Origin: Gulosibacter chungangensis
GTDB lineage: Bacteria; Actinomycetota; Actinomycetes; Actinomycetales; Microbacteriaceae
Reading direction: 5' to 3'
NCBI RefSeq assembly: GCF_008831155.1
Contig: NZ_WBKB01000002.1
Coordinates: 124,001-188,000, forward strand
Length of the DNA: 64,000 nt
Part shown: in pieces, positions 18,357-28,765 of the stretch
How the letters are laid out: each line of letters begins with the position of its first letter
Position numbering within the stretch: position 1 is the first letter of the stretch
Translations under genes and position numbers: made by a program
The notes under the pieces: model-generated
What the model was told of the DNA's origin: nothing
The model's database searches: none
What the model saw: only the letters and a program-made list of their open reading frames with translations

Positions 18357-19462
18357 TCGCAATTCTGATTGCCGGCGCGATCGGCATGTTGTTTACGCTT
18401 CTACTCACCCCCGTCTTCATCAAGATGTTCAACAGGCTCCGCTGGGGCCAGTACATTCGCGAGGATGGGCCGAAGGAGCACTACGCCAAGCGGGGTACGC
18501 CCACGATGGGCGGTATCGTCTTCGTGCTCGGCGCCACCATTGCCTATTTCTTGGCAGTGTGGCTCTCCGGTGAAGGACCAACAGCGGTTGGCTTGATCGT
18601 GCTCTTCATGATGCTTGGCCACGCCGTGATCGGCTTCATTGACGACTTCCTGAAGGTGCGTAAGCACCAATCGCTCGGTCTCGGTGGGTGGCAGAAAATC
18701 CTTGGCCAGGTAATCGTCTCCTCGATCTTTGCGCTCGTTGGCCTGCAGTTCACGAACGAGCAGGACATCCCACTCGTGTCGAGTGCCGTGTCCTTCATCC
18801 GTGACACCGACTTCAACTTCATGATGTTTGGTGCCCTGGCCGGCACCATCCTGGTCGTGATCTGGATTGTGCTGATCACCACGGCCACCTCGAACGCGGT
18901 CAACGTGACCGACGGTCTCGATGGGCTCGCCACCGGTGCATCCATTTTCGCGATCGGTTCGTTTGGCATTATCGGCTACTGGCAGTTCAACCAGGCCTGT
19001 GGCACGGACCGACTGAATTCTTCCGTGGTGCAAGCCTGCTATGAGGTGTACGCTCCGCTCGATATGGCGATCGTGGCCGCTGCGATTGTGGGTGCCCTCG
19101 TTGGCTTCCTCTGGTGGAACACCTCACCCGCACAGATTTTCATGGGAGACACCGGATCATTGGCACTCGGTGGCGCACTCGCCGCGTTCGCGATCCTCTC
19201 GCGTACGGAACTGCTGCTGCTCGTTATCGCTGGGCTGTTCGTGATCGACACCGGTTCGGTGATTGTCCAGCGCGCATACTTCAAGATCACCGGCGGCAAG
19301 CGCATCTTCCTGATGAGTCCAATTCACCACCACTATGAGCTCAAGGGCTGGGCTGAACAAACCGTCGTGGTTCGTTTCTGGACCGTTGGCGGGATCTTCG
19401 CCGTGATCGGTATTGCGATGTTTTACGCCGAGTGGTCGTTTATGAGTGGGGTGTTGACCTAA
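18353..19462 (+). CDS. mraY: Phospho-N-acetylmuramoyl-pentapeptide transferase
   Basis: Integral membrane enzyme that transfers phospho-MurNAc-pentapeptide to undecaprenyl phosphate, giving lipid I. It has about ten hydrophobic segments and the conserved cytoplasmic motifs [18 protein letters not shown] (Asp pair), [19 protein letters not shown] and [12 protein letters not shown]. Length is 369 residues. It starts with TTG inside the murF stop codon (TTGA), and its own TAA shares one base with the murD ATG. Confidence 0.96.
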   Translation: MIAILIAGAIGMLFTLLLTPVFIKMFNRLRWGQYIREDGPKEHYAKRGTPTMGGIVFVLGATIAYFLAVWLSGEGPTAVGLIVLFMMLGHAVIGFIDDFLKVRKHQSLGLGGWQKILGQVIVSSIFALVGLQFTNEQDIPLVSSAVSFIRDTDFNFMMFGALAGTILVVIWIVLITTATSNAVNVTDGLDGLATGASIFAIGSFGIIGYWQFNQACGTDRLNSSVVQACYEVYAPLDMAIVAAAIVGALVGFLWWNTSPAQIFMGDTGSLALGGALAAFAILSRTELLLLVIAGLFVIDTGSVIVQRAYFKITGGKRIFLMSPIHHHYELKGWAEQTVVVRFWTVGGIFAVIGIAMFYAEWSFMSGVLT

Positions 19463-20976
19463 TGTCGAATCGTTTGGATGCACTGACGAGTTGGCACAGC
19501 GACTGGCAGGGCCTGCGCGTCGCTGTTTTTGGCCTCGGCATGACCGGATTCTCTGTGGCCGATACCCTCGCCGAACTTGGTGCCGAGGTATTGCTGATTG
19601 CCGGAGCCCCGGATGAGGACCGGGAACGAATCCTTCAGGTACTCGGAGTGCCGGTCGTCATTGCAGCCTCGAAGGATGACGTACCCGAACAGCTGCGTGA
19701 ATTCGGGGCCGATCTTGTGGTCACCTCACCCGGCTACCCGCCGCACCATGCGTTGCTGCAGTGGGCGGATGCGCAGGGCATACCCGTGTGGGGCGACATT
19801 GAGCTCGCGTGGCGGTTGCGCGACAAGGTCGGGGCACCATCGAAGTGGCTGCTCGTAACGGGAACTAACGGCAAGACGACGACAACGCAGCTTGCCGCGC
19901 ACATGATCGCCGCCGGTGGAATTAAGGTGGCCCCGGCAGGAAATATCGGAATTCCGGTGCTCGATGCGGTGCGTGACCCAGAAGGCTTTGACGTCCTCGT
20001 GGTGGAGATCTCGAGCTATCAGCTCCACTACACCCACACCGTCGCACCGTGGGCCTCTGTGGTGCTCAATATCGCCCGGGATCACCTCGATTGGCACGGC
20101 TCATTTCAGGCTTATCGCGAGGCGAAAGGGCGAGCGTATGAGCGAACCCAGGTTGCTTGCATTTATAACCTCGGTGATCCGGAGACCGAGCGGCTCGTGG
20201 AAAACGCCGATGTTCAGGAAGGCGCACGAGCGATTGGATTCGGTACGGATGTGCCAGCCCGCAGCAATTTTGGTGTGGTCGATGGTGTGCTCGTGGACCG
20301 TGCGTTCCACGAAGATCGTGCCAATAGTGCCCTGGAGCTTGCCACCCTGGATGACCTGCGAAAGCGGCAACTCGCCTCGAAGCACCTCGTCGAAGACGTC
20401 CTCGCAGCGGCGGCACTAGCGAGGTCTTTGGATGTCTCGCCCGCTGACATTAACCGTGCAATTCTGAGCTTTACGCCCGACAATCACCGTAACCAGCTGG
20501 TACTGGACGCAAATGAAGTGCTTTGGGTTGACGACTCCAAAGCCACCAATGCTCATGCGGCGGATGCTTCGCTGCGGGCCTATCGCTCGGTCGTGTGGGT
20601 CCTCGGGGGCCTGCTGAAGGGCGTCAATATCGCCCCGCTGATTGCTTCGCATTCGGAGCGGATCAAGGCGGCTATCCTCATCGGCGTCGAGCGACTGGAA
20701 CTGCGAGAGGCGTTCGCACAACACGCGCCCGAGGTCCCCGTCATTGAGATTGATGTCGAGGACAATGATGCGGTAATGCCGTTCGTGGTTCGGGCGGCGA
20801 AGAAGTTTGCGTCCTCGGGCGACACAGTTTTGCTTGCTCCGGCAGCAGCGTCAATGGATCAATTCGAGAGCTACTCGGATCGCGGCGATAAATTCCAGCA
20901 AGCGGTCCGTGATGCGGCACAGGAGGGAGAGGATGCAGATTCAGAACTCCCAGACCAGCCGTCCAACAACGCCTGA
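19462..20976 (+). CDS. murD: UDP-N-acetylmuramoylalanine-D-glutamate ligase
   Basis: Adds D-glutamate to UDP-MurNAc-L-Ala. The N-terminal nucleotide-binding fold is VAVFGLGMTGFSVA, the ATP site TGTNGKTTTT, followed by the conserved EISSYQL, NIARDHLDWHGS and the C-terminal WVDDSKATNAHA and LLAPAAASMDQF. All catalytic positions that are lost in the murE-slot protein are present here. I choose ATG 19462, which overlaps the mraY stop (TAATG), rather than the open extension to 19432. The 3' end overlaps ftsW by 44 bp. Confidence 0.95.
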   Translation: MSNRLDALTSWHSDWQGLRVAVFGLGMTGFSVADTLAELGAEVLLIAGAPDEDRERILQVLGVPVVIAASKDDVPEQLREFGADLVVTSPGYPPHHALLQWADAQGIPVWGDIELAWRLRDKVGAPSKWLLVTGTNGKTTTTQLAAHMIAAGGIKVAPAGNIGIPVLDAVRDPEGFDVLVVEISSYQLHYTHTVAPWASVVLNIARDHLDWHGSFQAYREAKGRAYERTQVACIYNLGDPETERLVENADVQEGARAIGFGTDVPARSNFGVVDGVLVDRAFHEDRANSALELATLDDLRKRQLASKHLVEDVLAAAALARSLDVSPADINRAILSFTPDNHRNQLVLDANEVLWVDDSKATNAHAADASLRAYRSVVWVLGGLLKGVNIAPLIASHSERIKAAILIGVERLELREAFAQHAPEVPVIEIDVEDNDAVMPFVVRAAKKFASSGDTVLLAPAAASMDQFESYSDRGDKFQQAVRDAAQEGEDADSELPDQPSNNA

Positions 20977-22273
20977 GTCGAAGCAAACCTCAACCACCTC
21001 CGGGCGGGCGTTTCGGATCTCGCTGCCGAAAACCAATACCCCCGCGAGCCTGAATTCGACGCTGCTCCTCGCGGTAGTGGCGTTGCTTGTGGGCTTCGGG
21101 CTGATCATGGTGCTCTCGAGCTCGGCCGTGGAGGAATTTGCCGCGGGACGGTCCTTTTCCAGCAAGTTCCTGAAGCAATTATTGTTCGCAGTCATCGGTG
21201 TGCCGGTCATGTTGATCATTTCGCGCATGCCGCTTCGCTGGCTCATTGGCAATTTAGCCTGGGTCGCACTGGCCGTGGTTTTTTTACTGCAGGTGTTGGT
21301 ATTTACACCGCTCGGCGTAGAAATCAACGGAAACCGTTCCTGGCTGGACTTTGGCTTCACGACCGTACAGCCGGCAGAATTTGCAAAGCTGGCCCTGTGC
21401 ATGTGGCTGGCCATGATGGTGACAAGACTCGGCAATCGCCTTGAGGATTGGCGCAAGTTCATCATCCCGCTGGTGGTACCGGTCGCTGTAGTGGTCGGAC
21501 TCGCGCTTTTGGGAAAGGACCTCGGTACCGTGATGGTCCTCGGTGCGCTGGTCCTCGGTGCGCTGTGGTTCGGCGGGCTCAAGGGCAGGTACCTCACCGT
21601 CGGAACCCTGTTCGCCGTCGGTGGGGCCATCCTGATGGCGATCATTTCGCCTAACCGTGTCGCGCGCATCACGAGCTTCTTTACGGGCGACTGTGACTAC
21701 GAGGGCTTGTGCTGGCAGACCTCTCACGGATTCTTCGCGCTGGCGCGAGGTGGCATTCTTGGTGTGGGCTTGGGCAACTCAACGGCAAAGTGGTCCTGGC
21801 TTCCCGAAGCCGACAACGACTACATTTTTGCGATCATCGGGGAAGAATTCGGCCTCGTTGGTGGCGCCGCGGTGATCTTGATGTTCGCCGTGCTCGGGGT
21901 CATCCTGCTGCGCATTTGGCGGCAGACTGAGACTCGGGCTGGGCGAGTGATCGTCGGTGGGGTGTTCAGCTGGTTCATTTTCCAAGCGTTTGTCAACATT
22001 GCCGTGGTGATTGGCCTATTGCCCGTACTCGGTGTGCCATTACCGTTTCTCTCGTCGGGTGGATCAGCCCTTGTGACCACGCTCGCGGCCGTGGGACTTG
22101 TGCTCGCTGTGGCTCGCGATAACGCCGCGCGCGAGAGTGAGCGAGCCGAAGCGCGTCGCAATCAGACGGGTACGAAGTGGCCGAAGAATAAAAAATCGGC
22201 AAAGAATGCTGCGGCAGACGTCACCAACCCACCACGTGCATCATCGTCTTCGAGAAAGCGGGCAAAAGCATGA
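20933..22273 (+). CDS. ftsW: Cell division protein FtsW (SEDS glycosyltransferase)
   Basis: Polymerises lipid II into septal glycan strands together with FtsI. The protein has about ten transmembrane helices; conserved segments include FGLIMVLSSSAVE, NGNRSWLDFG, QPAEFAKLAL, GKDLGTVMVL, ARGGILGVGLGNS, PEADNDYIFAIIGEEFG and PFLSSGGSALV. A 45-residue polar N-terminus and a basic C-terminal tail (KNKKSAKNA) are cytoplasmic. The frame is open upstream to 20807 within murD, but ATG 20933 has the strong site AGGAGGGAGAGG directly before it. It overlaps murD by 44 bp and is coupled to murG by ATGA. Confidence 0.95.
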   Translation: MQIQNSQTSRPTTPESKQTSTTSGRAFRISLPKTNTPASLNSTLLLAVVALLVGFGLIMVLSSSAVEEFAAGRSFSSKFLKQLLFAVIGVPVMLIISRMPLRWLIGNLAWVALAVVFLLQVLVFTPLGVEINGNRSWLDFGFTTVQPAEFAKLALCMWLAMMVTRLGNRLEDWRKFIIPLVVPVAVVVGLALLGKDLGTVMVLGALVLGALWFGGLKGRYLTVGTLFAVGGAILMAIISPNRVARITSFFTGDCDYEGLCWQTSHGFFALARGGILGVGLGNSTAKWSWLPEADNDYIFAIIGEEFGLVGGAAVILMFAVLGVILLRIWRQTETRAGRVIVGGVFSWFIFQAFVNIAVVIGLLPVLGVPLPFLSSGGSALVTTLAAVGLVLAVARDNAARESERAEARRNQTGTKWPKNKKSAKNAAADVTNPPRASSSSRKRAKA

Positions 22274-23352
22274 CGACCTACCTCCTCGCAGGCGGCGGAA
22301 CTGCCGGACACGTCAATCCGCTGCTGGCGACCGCGGATGCGATTGTGGCCGAGCATCCGGACGCGGAAATCATCGTGCTGGGCACGCATGAGGGCCTCGA
22401 AACACGACTCGTTCCCGAGCGCGGCTATGAGCTCGTCACGATCGACAAAGTCGCTTTTCCGCGCAGCATCAACGCAGCGGCAGTGAAATTCCCGGTTAAG
22501 TTTCAGCGTGCCGTCAGACAGGTGCGTCGCTTGATTGCGGCTCGGGGTGTGGATGTGGTGATCGGGTACGGCGGATTCGCGTCGACACCCGCCTATGTCG
22601 CGGCCCGAAAGCGCGTACCGGTCATTGTCCACGAGGCGAACTCGGTGCCGGGACTGGCCAATAAGCTCGGAGCGCGTTGGGCGGCGGCGAGCGCGATCGT
22701 GTTTGCAAATACGCCGCTCGCAGGCGGCCAGGTGGTCGGAATGCCACTGCGCAAGGAAATCGCCAAACTTGATATACCGCAGGCCCGCAGGGAGGCTTAC
22801 GACTACTTCGGGCTCGATCCGGCGCGAAAAACGCTCGTGGTCACCGGCGGCTCGCAGGGCGCCAAGCGCATTAATGAAACCATCCGCGAGCTTGCGCCAC
22901 AAATTGTGGGGGAGCCACACGGTGAGAGTAGCTGGCAGATTTTGCACATCGTCGGTCGACTTTCACCGTTCGAGGATCCGGGCATCCCGCACTACCAAGT
23001 GATTGAATATTGCGATCGGATGGATCTCGCTCTCGCAGTGTCAGACTGCATCGTGTCGCGCGCCGGTTCGTCCACGGTTTCGGAGCTCGCTGCGCTCGGG
23101 CTACCCGCAATCTATGTCCCGTATGCGGTTGGTAATGGTGAGCAGGCGAAGAACATCGCATCCCTATTGGACGCCGACGCGGCGCTGATGGTTCACGACC
23201 GTGACTTCACCGCCGAGCACGCTGGGGCCACAATACTCTCGCTGCTTGCCGACGATGAGCGTCGTCGGCAGATTGGTGAGCGTGCGGCAAAGCTCGGCAT
23301 CCGTGATGCTGCGGAGCGTATTGTCACGCTCATTGACGGCGCCTTGAAATAG
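22270..23352 (+). CDS. murG: UDP-GlcNAc:lipid I N-acetylglucosaminyltransferase
   Basis: Peripheral membrane GT28 glycosyltransferase that makes lipid II. Signature motifs are GGGTAGHVNPLLA at residues 8-20, IGYGGFASTPAYVAA, HEANSVPGLANK, TGGSQGAKRINE and the nucleotide-sugar site with SRAGSSTVSELAALGLPAIYVPY. 360 residues, full length. The ATG overlaps the ftsW stop. A 172-bp gap to murC follows in which no structure stands out. Confidence 0.96.
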   Translation: MTTYLLAGGGTAGHVNPLLATADAIVAEHPDAEIIVLGTHEGLETRLVPERGYELVTIDKVAFPRSINAAAVKFPVKFQRAVRQVRRLIAARGVDVVIGYGGFASTPAYVAARKRVPVIVHEANSVPGLANKLGARWAAASAIVFANTPLAGGQVVGMPLRKEIAKLDIPQARREAYDYFGLDPARKTLVVTGGSQGAKRINETIRELAPQIVGEPHGESSWQILHIVGRLSPFEDPGIPHYQVIEYCDRMDLALAVSDCIVSRAGSSTVSELAALGLPAIYVPYAVGNGEQAKNIASLLDADAALMVHDRDFTAEHAGATILSLLADDERRRQIGERAAKLGIRDAAERIVTLIDGALK

Positions 23353-23524
23353 GTGCACCTACTAAGCTGAGACGCTGCAGAATCACCCTGCAAAGCGGTA
23401 ACGCGACAACGCCACACACGGCGACATCACAACACGGCGGCGCAATACCCAGGCGTCACGCGCACCAACAACCCCGACCGGAGCGGTCGAGCGAGAAATC
23501 GCATACAGAACGAGGAGCATCCAG

Positions 23525-24949
23525 TTGATTAGTCCTGACGCGAACGCCCAGATCCCCGACACGATCTCGAAAGCTCATTTCATCGGGATCGGTGGTTCGG
23601 GGATGAGCGGCATCGCACGCATGTTCCTCGGCCACGGACTTCGTGTGAGTGGCTCTGATCGCTCGGGTAACGCCGCCACCGAACAGCTCGCTGAACAGGG
23701 TGCCGATATCAAAATTGGCCATGCTGCCGAAAACCTCGCTGACGATGTAGACACGGTTGTGGTCACTTCTGCACTTTGGCCGGACAACCCGGAACTCGTC
23801 CTCGCAAAAGAACGAGGTCTGAATATCCTGCACCGGTCGCAGGCCCTGGTGTGGTTGTCCCGAGGCGCACGAGTGATCTCGGTTGCCGGGGCGCACGGTA
23901 AGACCACGTCAACCGGCATGATTGCAAGTGCGCTGCTGGAACTCGGAGCGGACCCTAGCTTTGTTAACGGGGGAGTGATCCAGTCACTCGGCACAAATGA
24001 ACACCTCGGTAAAGACCGCGAATTTCTCGTCGAAGCGGACGAGTCGGATGGTTCATTCCTGTTCTATGACACCGCAATCGCGCTGATCACCAACATCGAC
24101 AATGACCACCTCGACCACTATGGGACCGCGGAAGCCTTCGACGCCGCCTTCCGGGCCTTCGCCGATCGGGCATCCGAGGCGGTCATTATTTCGGCCGATG
24201 ACCCGCAAGCGGTCGAGCTCACCCCAACACTGACACACCGCAGAGTCACCACATTCGGTGAGGCAGCAAATGCCGATGTACGAGTCAGCGGTATCGAGCC
24301 GACCGGTACCGGTGTGCGCTTCACCGTGAGCGCTGGTGAAGAAAGCGCCAGCGGTGAGCTCAGTGTTCCCGGTCACCACAATGCTCTCAACGCAGCTGGT
24401 GCGGTGGCGGTGCTGTTGGAGCTCGGGTACTCGCTGGCAGCGTCGGTTTCGGCGCTGCGCGCGTTCGGTGGCACCAAGCGACGCTTTGATCTCCAGGGCG
24501 TGATCGCCGGGATCTCCGTCTACGACGATTACGCTCATCACCCCGCCGAAGTTGAAGCTGCACTGAGTGCGGCACGGACTGTTGTGGGGGAGGGTCGCCT
24601 CATCGCGGTGCACCAGCCGCACCTGTATTCCCGCACCCAAGCGATGAGCGATGTGTTCGCGGAAGTGTATGAACGGCTGGCTGATCACACCATCGTGCTC
24701 GACGTGGATGGGGCCCGAGAGGACCCGGTTCCAGGTGTCACCGGGGAATATGTCACCCGTGAATTCAAGAATCCCGACCTCGTGGAATACCAGCCAGAAT
24801 GGCCAAATGCGGCGGCAGCGGCAGCGGCTTGGGCGAAACCGGGTGACTTCATCATCACGCTCGGTTGCGGCAATGTCTATCGGATTGTGCCGCAGCTGCT
24901 CGAGGCGCTCGAGGAGGCCACCAAGACGGGTCCAAACGAGGACGCCTAA
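23525..24949 (+). CDS. murC: UDP-N-acetylmuramate-L-alanine ligase
   Basis: Starts the muramyl peptide by adding L-alanine to UDP-MurNAc. Motifs: [14 protein letters not shown] near residue 20, the ATP site [32 protein letters not shown], and [13 protein letters not shown] in the C-terminal domain. Length 474 residues, full. It starts with TTG 23525, preceded by GAGGAGCATCCAG as ribosome-binding site. Three bases separate its stop from the ftsQ start. Confidence 0.96.
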   Translation: MISPDANAQIPDTISKAHFIGIGGSGMSGIARMFLGHGLRVSGSDRSGNAATEQLAEQGADIKIGHAAENLADDVDTVVVTSALWPDNPELVLAKERGLNILHRSQALVWLSRGARVISVAGAHGKTTSTGMIASALLELGADPSFVNGGVIQSLGTNEHLGKDREFLVEADESDGSFLFYDTAIALITNIDNDHLDHYGTAEAFDAAFRAFADRASEAVIISADDPQAVELTPTLTHRRVTTFGEAANADVRVSGIEPTGTGVRFTVSAGEESASGELSVPGHHNALNAAGAVAVLLELGYSLAASVSALRAFGGTKRRFDLQGVIAGISVYDDYAHHPAEVEAALSAARTVVGEGRLIAVHQPHLYSRTQAMSDVFAEVYERLADHTIVLDVDGAREDPVPGVTGEYVTREFKNPDLVEYQPEWPNAAAAAAAWAKPGDFIITLGCGNVYRIVPQLLEALEEATKTGPNEDA

Positions 24950-24952
24950 ATC

Positions 24953-25744
24953 GTGGGCAAGGAAGAACCGGAAGCGGAAGAGCGCGTCGGACTCTTCGCT
25001 GTTTGGCGGGCGAGCTTGACGCGCCGCCAGCTTGAGCGGAAGGAAGTTCGACGTTTCACCCGTGGTCGCAGACGCGCGCTCACCGCGTGGCTGATCACGG
25101 GCGGCACGGTTTTTTTCCTCGCTGTGTTTGTGGCAGTGGCAGTATTTTCACCGATCATGTCGGTGAGAGAAATTCGGGTGGAGGGCACAGAGAACCTGGA
25201 TGCAGAAGCGGTCGCCGAAGCTCTTGCCTCATTGGAAGGCAAGCCTCTGGCACAGCTGACCGCCGCGGACGTGGGAGCGCAACTGGAGCAGTTTGTGCTG
25301 GTGCAGAGCTATTCCGTGCAGCGACAACCGCCTTCGGAACTGGTGGTGCAGATCGTTGAGCGAATTCCCGTGGGTGTTACCGTGACAGATGATGAGGTCA
25401 CCGTGGTGGATGCCGCCGGTGTCTCGCTCTGGATGGATGCGGCGGCAGTTGATTCGCTGCCAACTATCACGGTGGCTGCAGGCCCCGACTCTGAAGCTTT
25501 TTCGGGTGCTGCAATGGTGTCCTTGGCGCTGCCGGTCGACCTGCGGATGCAAGTGGCAACCATTACCGCGAGTTCGGCAGAAGACGTGCAGCTGACGATG
25601 CGAGACGGCACACAAGTTCTGTGGGGAAGCGTTTCCGATACTCCCCGGAAGGCGGAGATCTTTGCGGCGTTAAAAGCCGCCACTGAAGATGAGGGCGTGA
25701 GCGTGTATGACGTCTCGAGCCCAGAGCATCCGGTAACGCGATAG
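24953..25744 (+). CDS. ftsQ: Cell division protein FtsQ
   Basis: Bitopic divisome protein linking early and late division proteins. A basic cytoplasmic N-terminus of about 45 residues leads into a transmembrane helix (WLITGGTVFFLAVFVAVAVF), followed by the POTRA domain (IREVRVEGTENLDAEAV-like: REIRVEGTENLDAEAVAEAL) and the FtsQ domain with VQIVERIPVGV and VDAAGVSLWMD. 263 residues with a GTG start 3 nt after murC. It is the last gene of the coupled murein block before ftsZ. Confidence 0.9.
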   Translation: MGKEEPEAEERVGLFAVWRASLTRRQLERKEVRRFTRGRRRALTAWLITGGTVFFLAVFVAVAVFSPIMSVREIRVEGTENLDAEAVAEALASLEGKPLAQLTAADVGAQLEQFVLVQSYSVQRQPPSELVVQIVERIPVGVTVTDDEVTVVDAAGVSLWMDAAAVDSLPTITVAAGPDSEAFSGAAMVSLALPVDLRMQVATITASSAEDVQLTMRDGTQVLWGSVSDTPRKAEIFAALKAATEDEGVSVYDVSSPEHPVTR

Positions 25745-25790
25745 GGCGACTCGGAATGGAGTTCGGACGCGGAGCAATGGGCCGGAAAGT

Positions 25791-25940
25791 TTCAACCCCA
25801 GGTTGAAGCGATCTTTCTGACTCGGGCAACACGCGCAGGGTCACAAGCCTGTTGGCGGCATTCCGCCATAACGTTGCCAACAGAACACCACCCGACCGAA
25901 GACTCTAACCTTAAACCGCAGCTTAAAGGTTTGCAAAACC
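25791..25940 (+). promoter_or_regulatory. Cluster of short inverted repeats upstream of ftsZ
   Basis: Three dyads lie in the 245-bp ftsQ-ftsZ gap: TTCAACC-cca-GGTTGAA at 25791-25807; AACCTTAA with TTAAAGGTT at 25907-25931 (one extra base in the right arm); and GGTTT-gca-AAACC at 25928-25940. The last two share sequence, so only one can form at a time. They may be operators or leader hairpins that set the FtsZ level. Confidence 0.45.
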
Positions 25941-25989
25941 CACAAGCGGGGAATCGGGAGAGTACCGACCACGACAAGGGGACTGTCAC

Positions 25990-27276
25990 GTGTCGAATAA
26001 CAGCTCACAAACCAACAACTACCTCGCCGTCATCAAAGTTGTCGGTGTCGGCGGTGGCGGTGTCAACGCCGTCAATCGAATGATCGAAATTGGCCTGCGT
26101 GGCGTCGAATTCATCGCGATCAACACCGACGCCCAGGCACTATTGATGTCGGATGCTGACGTCAAACTCGACGTCGGTCGCGAGCTCACGAAGGGCCTTG
26201 GGGCCGGCGCTGACCCCGAGATTGGTCGTCGCGCTGCCGAGGATCACGTAGAGGAGATCGAAGAGGCACTTGCGGGGGCCGACATGGTCTTTGTGACCGC
26301 CGGTGAAGGTGGCGGTACCGGTACGGGTGGTGCGCCCGTGGTGGCGAGAATTGCAAAATCCATCGGTGCGCTCACTATCGGTGTCGTGACCAAACCGTTT
26401 AGCTTTGAGGGCCGTCGCCGTATGGACCAAGCTGAGCAGGGCGTTGCTGCACTCAAGGAACAGGTCGACGCACTCATCGTTGTCCCCAACGACCGGTTGC
26501 TGGCCATTAGTGACCGCGGCATTTCCATGCTCGAAGCATTTGCGACCGCCGACCAGGTACTCCTCGCCGGTGTCCAGGGCATTACGGACCTCATTACCAA
26601 CCCCGGCGTGATTAACGTGGACTTCGCCGATGTGAAGTCGGTCATGCAGTCTGCGGGTTCGGCACTCATGGGGATCGGTACCTCGCGCGGCGCGGATCGT
26701 TCCGTGAAGGCCGCCGAGCTCGCCGTTGCCTCACCGCTGCTGGAATCCTCCATTGAGGGAGCGCACGGCGTGCTGATGTCGGTGCAGGGTGGCTCGAACC
26801 TCGGCATGTTTGAGGTTGCCGAAGCGGCACAGCTGGTTCGGGATGCGGTCCACGAGGGCGCGAACATTATCCTCGGTACCGCAGTCGATGACACACTCGG
26901 GGACGAAGTCCGCGTCACGGTGATCGCTGCGGGCTTCGACGGTGGATCGCCGAAGGCTCGCACCGATGAGGCTGATGCCAGCGTCACCCTGCAGGACACC
27001 CTCGGTGCCATGCTGCCGCGAAACAACGAACTGCCGACGGTAGAAGAGGCAACCTCGCGCAACCAGGCGGAACCCGCATCCGCGCCAGAAGAGGTCGCTG
27101 CGCCCGTTGCGCAGGAAGCCGAAAAGAAGGCATCTCCCGCAGAGGAGGCCCCTCCACGTTTGGGACAAAGCCCAGCCTGGTCGACGGCGGAAGCGCCGAC
27201 GATCACCCCGCGCAACGGTGAACCCCGCTACACCGATGAAGATGCAGATCTCGACATTCCTGAGTTCTTGCGATAG
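25990..27276 (+). CDS. ftsZ: Cell division GTPase FtsZ
   Basis: Tubulin-like GTPase that forms the Z-ring. The nucleotide-binding segments are [15 protein letters not shown] near residue 20 and the tubulin signature GGGTGTG at 107-113, with PNDRLL and the [11 protein letters not shown] catalytic T7 region ([11 protein letters not shown]). A variable acidic linker of about 90 residues leads to the conserved C-terminal peptide DLDIPEFLR, which binds SepF. GTG start at 25990. 428 residues, full length. Confidence 0.97.
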   Translation: MSNNSSQTNNYLAVIKVVGVGGGGVNAVNRMIEIGLRGVEFIAINTDAQALLMSDADVKLDVGRELTKGLGAGADPEIGRRAAEDHVEEIEEALAGADMVFVTAGEGGGTGTGGAPVVARIAKSIGALTIGVVTKPFSFEGRRRMDQAEQGVAALKEQVDALIVVPNDRLLAISDRGISMLEAFATADQVLLAGVQGITDLITNPGVINVDFADVKSVMQSAGSALMGIGTSRGADRSVKAAELAVASPLLESSIEGAHGVLMSVQGGSNLGMFEVAEAAQLVRDAVHEGANIILGTAVDDTLGDEVRVTVIAAGFDGGSPKARTDEADASVTLQDTLGAMLPRNNELPTVEEATSRNQAEPASAPEEVAAPVAQEAEKKASPAEEAPPRLGQSPAWSTAEAPTITPRNGEPRYTDEDADLDIPEFLR

Positions 27277-27306
27277 ATCGGCGGGATGTTCTTGAGTGAG
27301 GACAAC

Positions 27307-28014
27307 ATGAGCCAGGCGTATTCCGGGGGGGACCTCGCAATGCGCCTGGCTGCGGTTCGGCAAGAGATTGACGACGCCGTCCGCGCGGCGAACCGGCACC
27401 CTGATGAGATCACCCTGATTACGGTGACGAAGTACCACCCGGTGGCGTTGCTGGATGCCCTGTATGCGCTTGGCGTGCGTGACTTCGGCGAGAATCGTCA
27501 CCCGGAGTCGCGGAACAAAGCCGAGCACCTGCACGAGCGATATCCGGATGCGCGACTGCATTTCATTGGACAACTGCAGCGCAATAAGGCACGCCAGGTC
27601 GGCAGGTATGCGGACTGCATCCAATCCATCGATCGCATCGAATTGGTCGAGGCACTCGCCAAATTGGAGCGCGAACCGAATGCGCCACTCGAGGTTGCCA
27701 TGCAGCTGTCACTGGACGGCGATACCGCGCGTGGCGGTGTGCCGGTGGCCCAGGCAGAGGCCCTGGCGGAGGCGATTGCTGCGACACCCACGCTGCGCCT
27801 GTGCGGGGTGATGGCGGTGGCACCGCTTGAGGCCAATGCCGAGGAAGCATTCGCGTCCACTCGAGAAGCCTCTGAGCGAATCCGGAAGATTGTGCCCGAA
27901 GCCACCATGCTGTCGATGGGCATGAGCCACGACTTTCGTTCAGCAATTTCACAGGGTGCGACACACCTTCGAATTGGCACGGCAATCACCGGAAAACGCC
28001 CGGATCAGCCGTAA
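27307..28014 (+). CDS. YggS/PLPBP family pyridoxal-phosphate homeostasis protein
   Basis: A cytoplasmic PLP-binding TIM-barrel protein without known enzyme activity that balances vitamin B6 and amino-acid pools. The PLP lysine is in TLITVTKYHP (Lys42); other conserved segments are RDFGENR, HFIGQLQRNKA, SIDRIEL and the phosphate-binding LSMGMSHDF and LRIGTAITG. I choose ATG 27307, which follows GTGAGGAC, over ATG 27286 upstream. Position between ftsZ and sepF is conserved in actinobacteria and cyanobacteria, suggesting co-expression with the divisome. Confidence 0.9.
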   Translation: MSQAYSGGDLAMRLAAVRQEIDDAVRAANRHPDEITLITVTKYHPVALLDALYALGVRDFGENRHPESRNKAEHLHERYPDARLHFIGQLQRNKARQVGRYADCIQSIDRIELVEALAKLEREPNAPLEVAMQLSLDGDTARGGVPVAQAEALAEAIAATPTLRLCGVMAVAPLEANAEEAFASTREASERIRKIVPEATMLSMGMSHDFRSAISQGATHLRIGTAITGKRPDQP

Positions 28015-28053
28015 CGTAGGTTCACAGCACGCACACCAACAGGAGGCAGCAGA

Positions 28054-28581
28054 ATGGCCAATCCACTTCGCAACGCCATGGTTTACCTGGGGCTCGCCGA
28101 AGAGCAAGAGGAAACCCACGTCCCGTCGGAGTCACGCGAGCGCGAACGGCAACAAGTGATTCCAACGGAGAGTGTCGAACCGACTCCACGCGAGGAACGC
28201 CCAGCACCGGTGACCCCGATTAATCGAGCTGCGGCAGAACGTCCCGAGTCGACGCTCGTGAACAAGCCAAAACCAGTACCTACCCCCAGCGCAGTTGGAG
28301 CGATGAACGAAATCCTGACCGTCCACCCGAAGGCCTATGACAAGGACGCACAGCTCATCGCTGAGTCTTTCCGTGATGGCGTACCGGTGATTATGAACCT
28401 GTCGCAGATGACTGATGCAGATGCCCGTCGCATCATTGACTTCGCGTCGGGCCTGACCCAGGGTCTGCTCGGAAAAATTGAGCGAGTCACCAACCGCGTA
28501 TTCCTGCTCACGCCCGAACACGTCAATGTTCAGGGCGATGAAGCAAACCCGTCGAACGAGGATCCGACCTTCTTCGCATAG
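28054..28581 (+). CDS. sepF: SepF, FtsZ membrane anchor
   Basis: Begins with MANPLRNAMVYLGLAEEQEE, the N-terminal amphipathic membrane-targeting helix. A proline-rich acidic linker of about 65 residues follows and then the SepF core from about residue 85 (ILTVHPKAYDKDAQLIAESFRDGVPVIMNLSQM, with the FtsZ-binding surface and glycine-containing helix FASGLTQGLLGKIERV). In actinobacteria, which lack FtsA, SepF is the main anchor of FtsZ. The GGAGG ribosome-binding site is well placed. A strong terminator follows. Confidence 0.93.
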   Translation: MANPLRNAMVYLGLAEEQEETHVPSESRERERQQVIPTESVEPTPREERPAPVTPINRAAAERPESTLVNKPKPVPTPSAVGAMNEILTVHPKAYDKDAQLIAESFRDGVPVIMNLSQMTDADARRIIDFASGLTQGLLGKIERVTNRVFLLTPEHVNVQGDEANPSNEDPTFFA

Positions 28582-28624
28582 CCGCTGGTAGCTGCCGCTA
28601 ACGCGCGAGTTTTCACTGCGTGCT

Positions 28625-28666
28625 CACGCCATGCGCGTATCGACCGATACGCGCATGGCGTGATTT
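28625..28666 (+). terminator. Intrinsic terminator after sepF
   Basis: A perfect stem of 17 bp closing on GACC (arms 28625-28641 and 28646-28662) is followed by ATTTT. It ends the ftsZ-PLPBP-sepF transcript. Confidence 0.85.
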
Positions 28667-28765
28667 TGATTTCACAAGATCAGACTCTGGCTGGAAGAAT
28701 AGAGCTACACCCGTCTTCTCTTCGAGTTCGGAGATGAGGGCCACGACCCAGAAAGACCACTCACG

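Noticed and set aside
20807-20932. Longer N-terminus for FtsW beginning at 20807
   Set aside because: It would lie within murD, lacks a ribosome-binding site, and ATG 20933 has a strong one.
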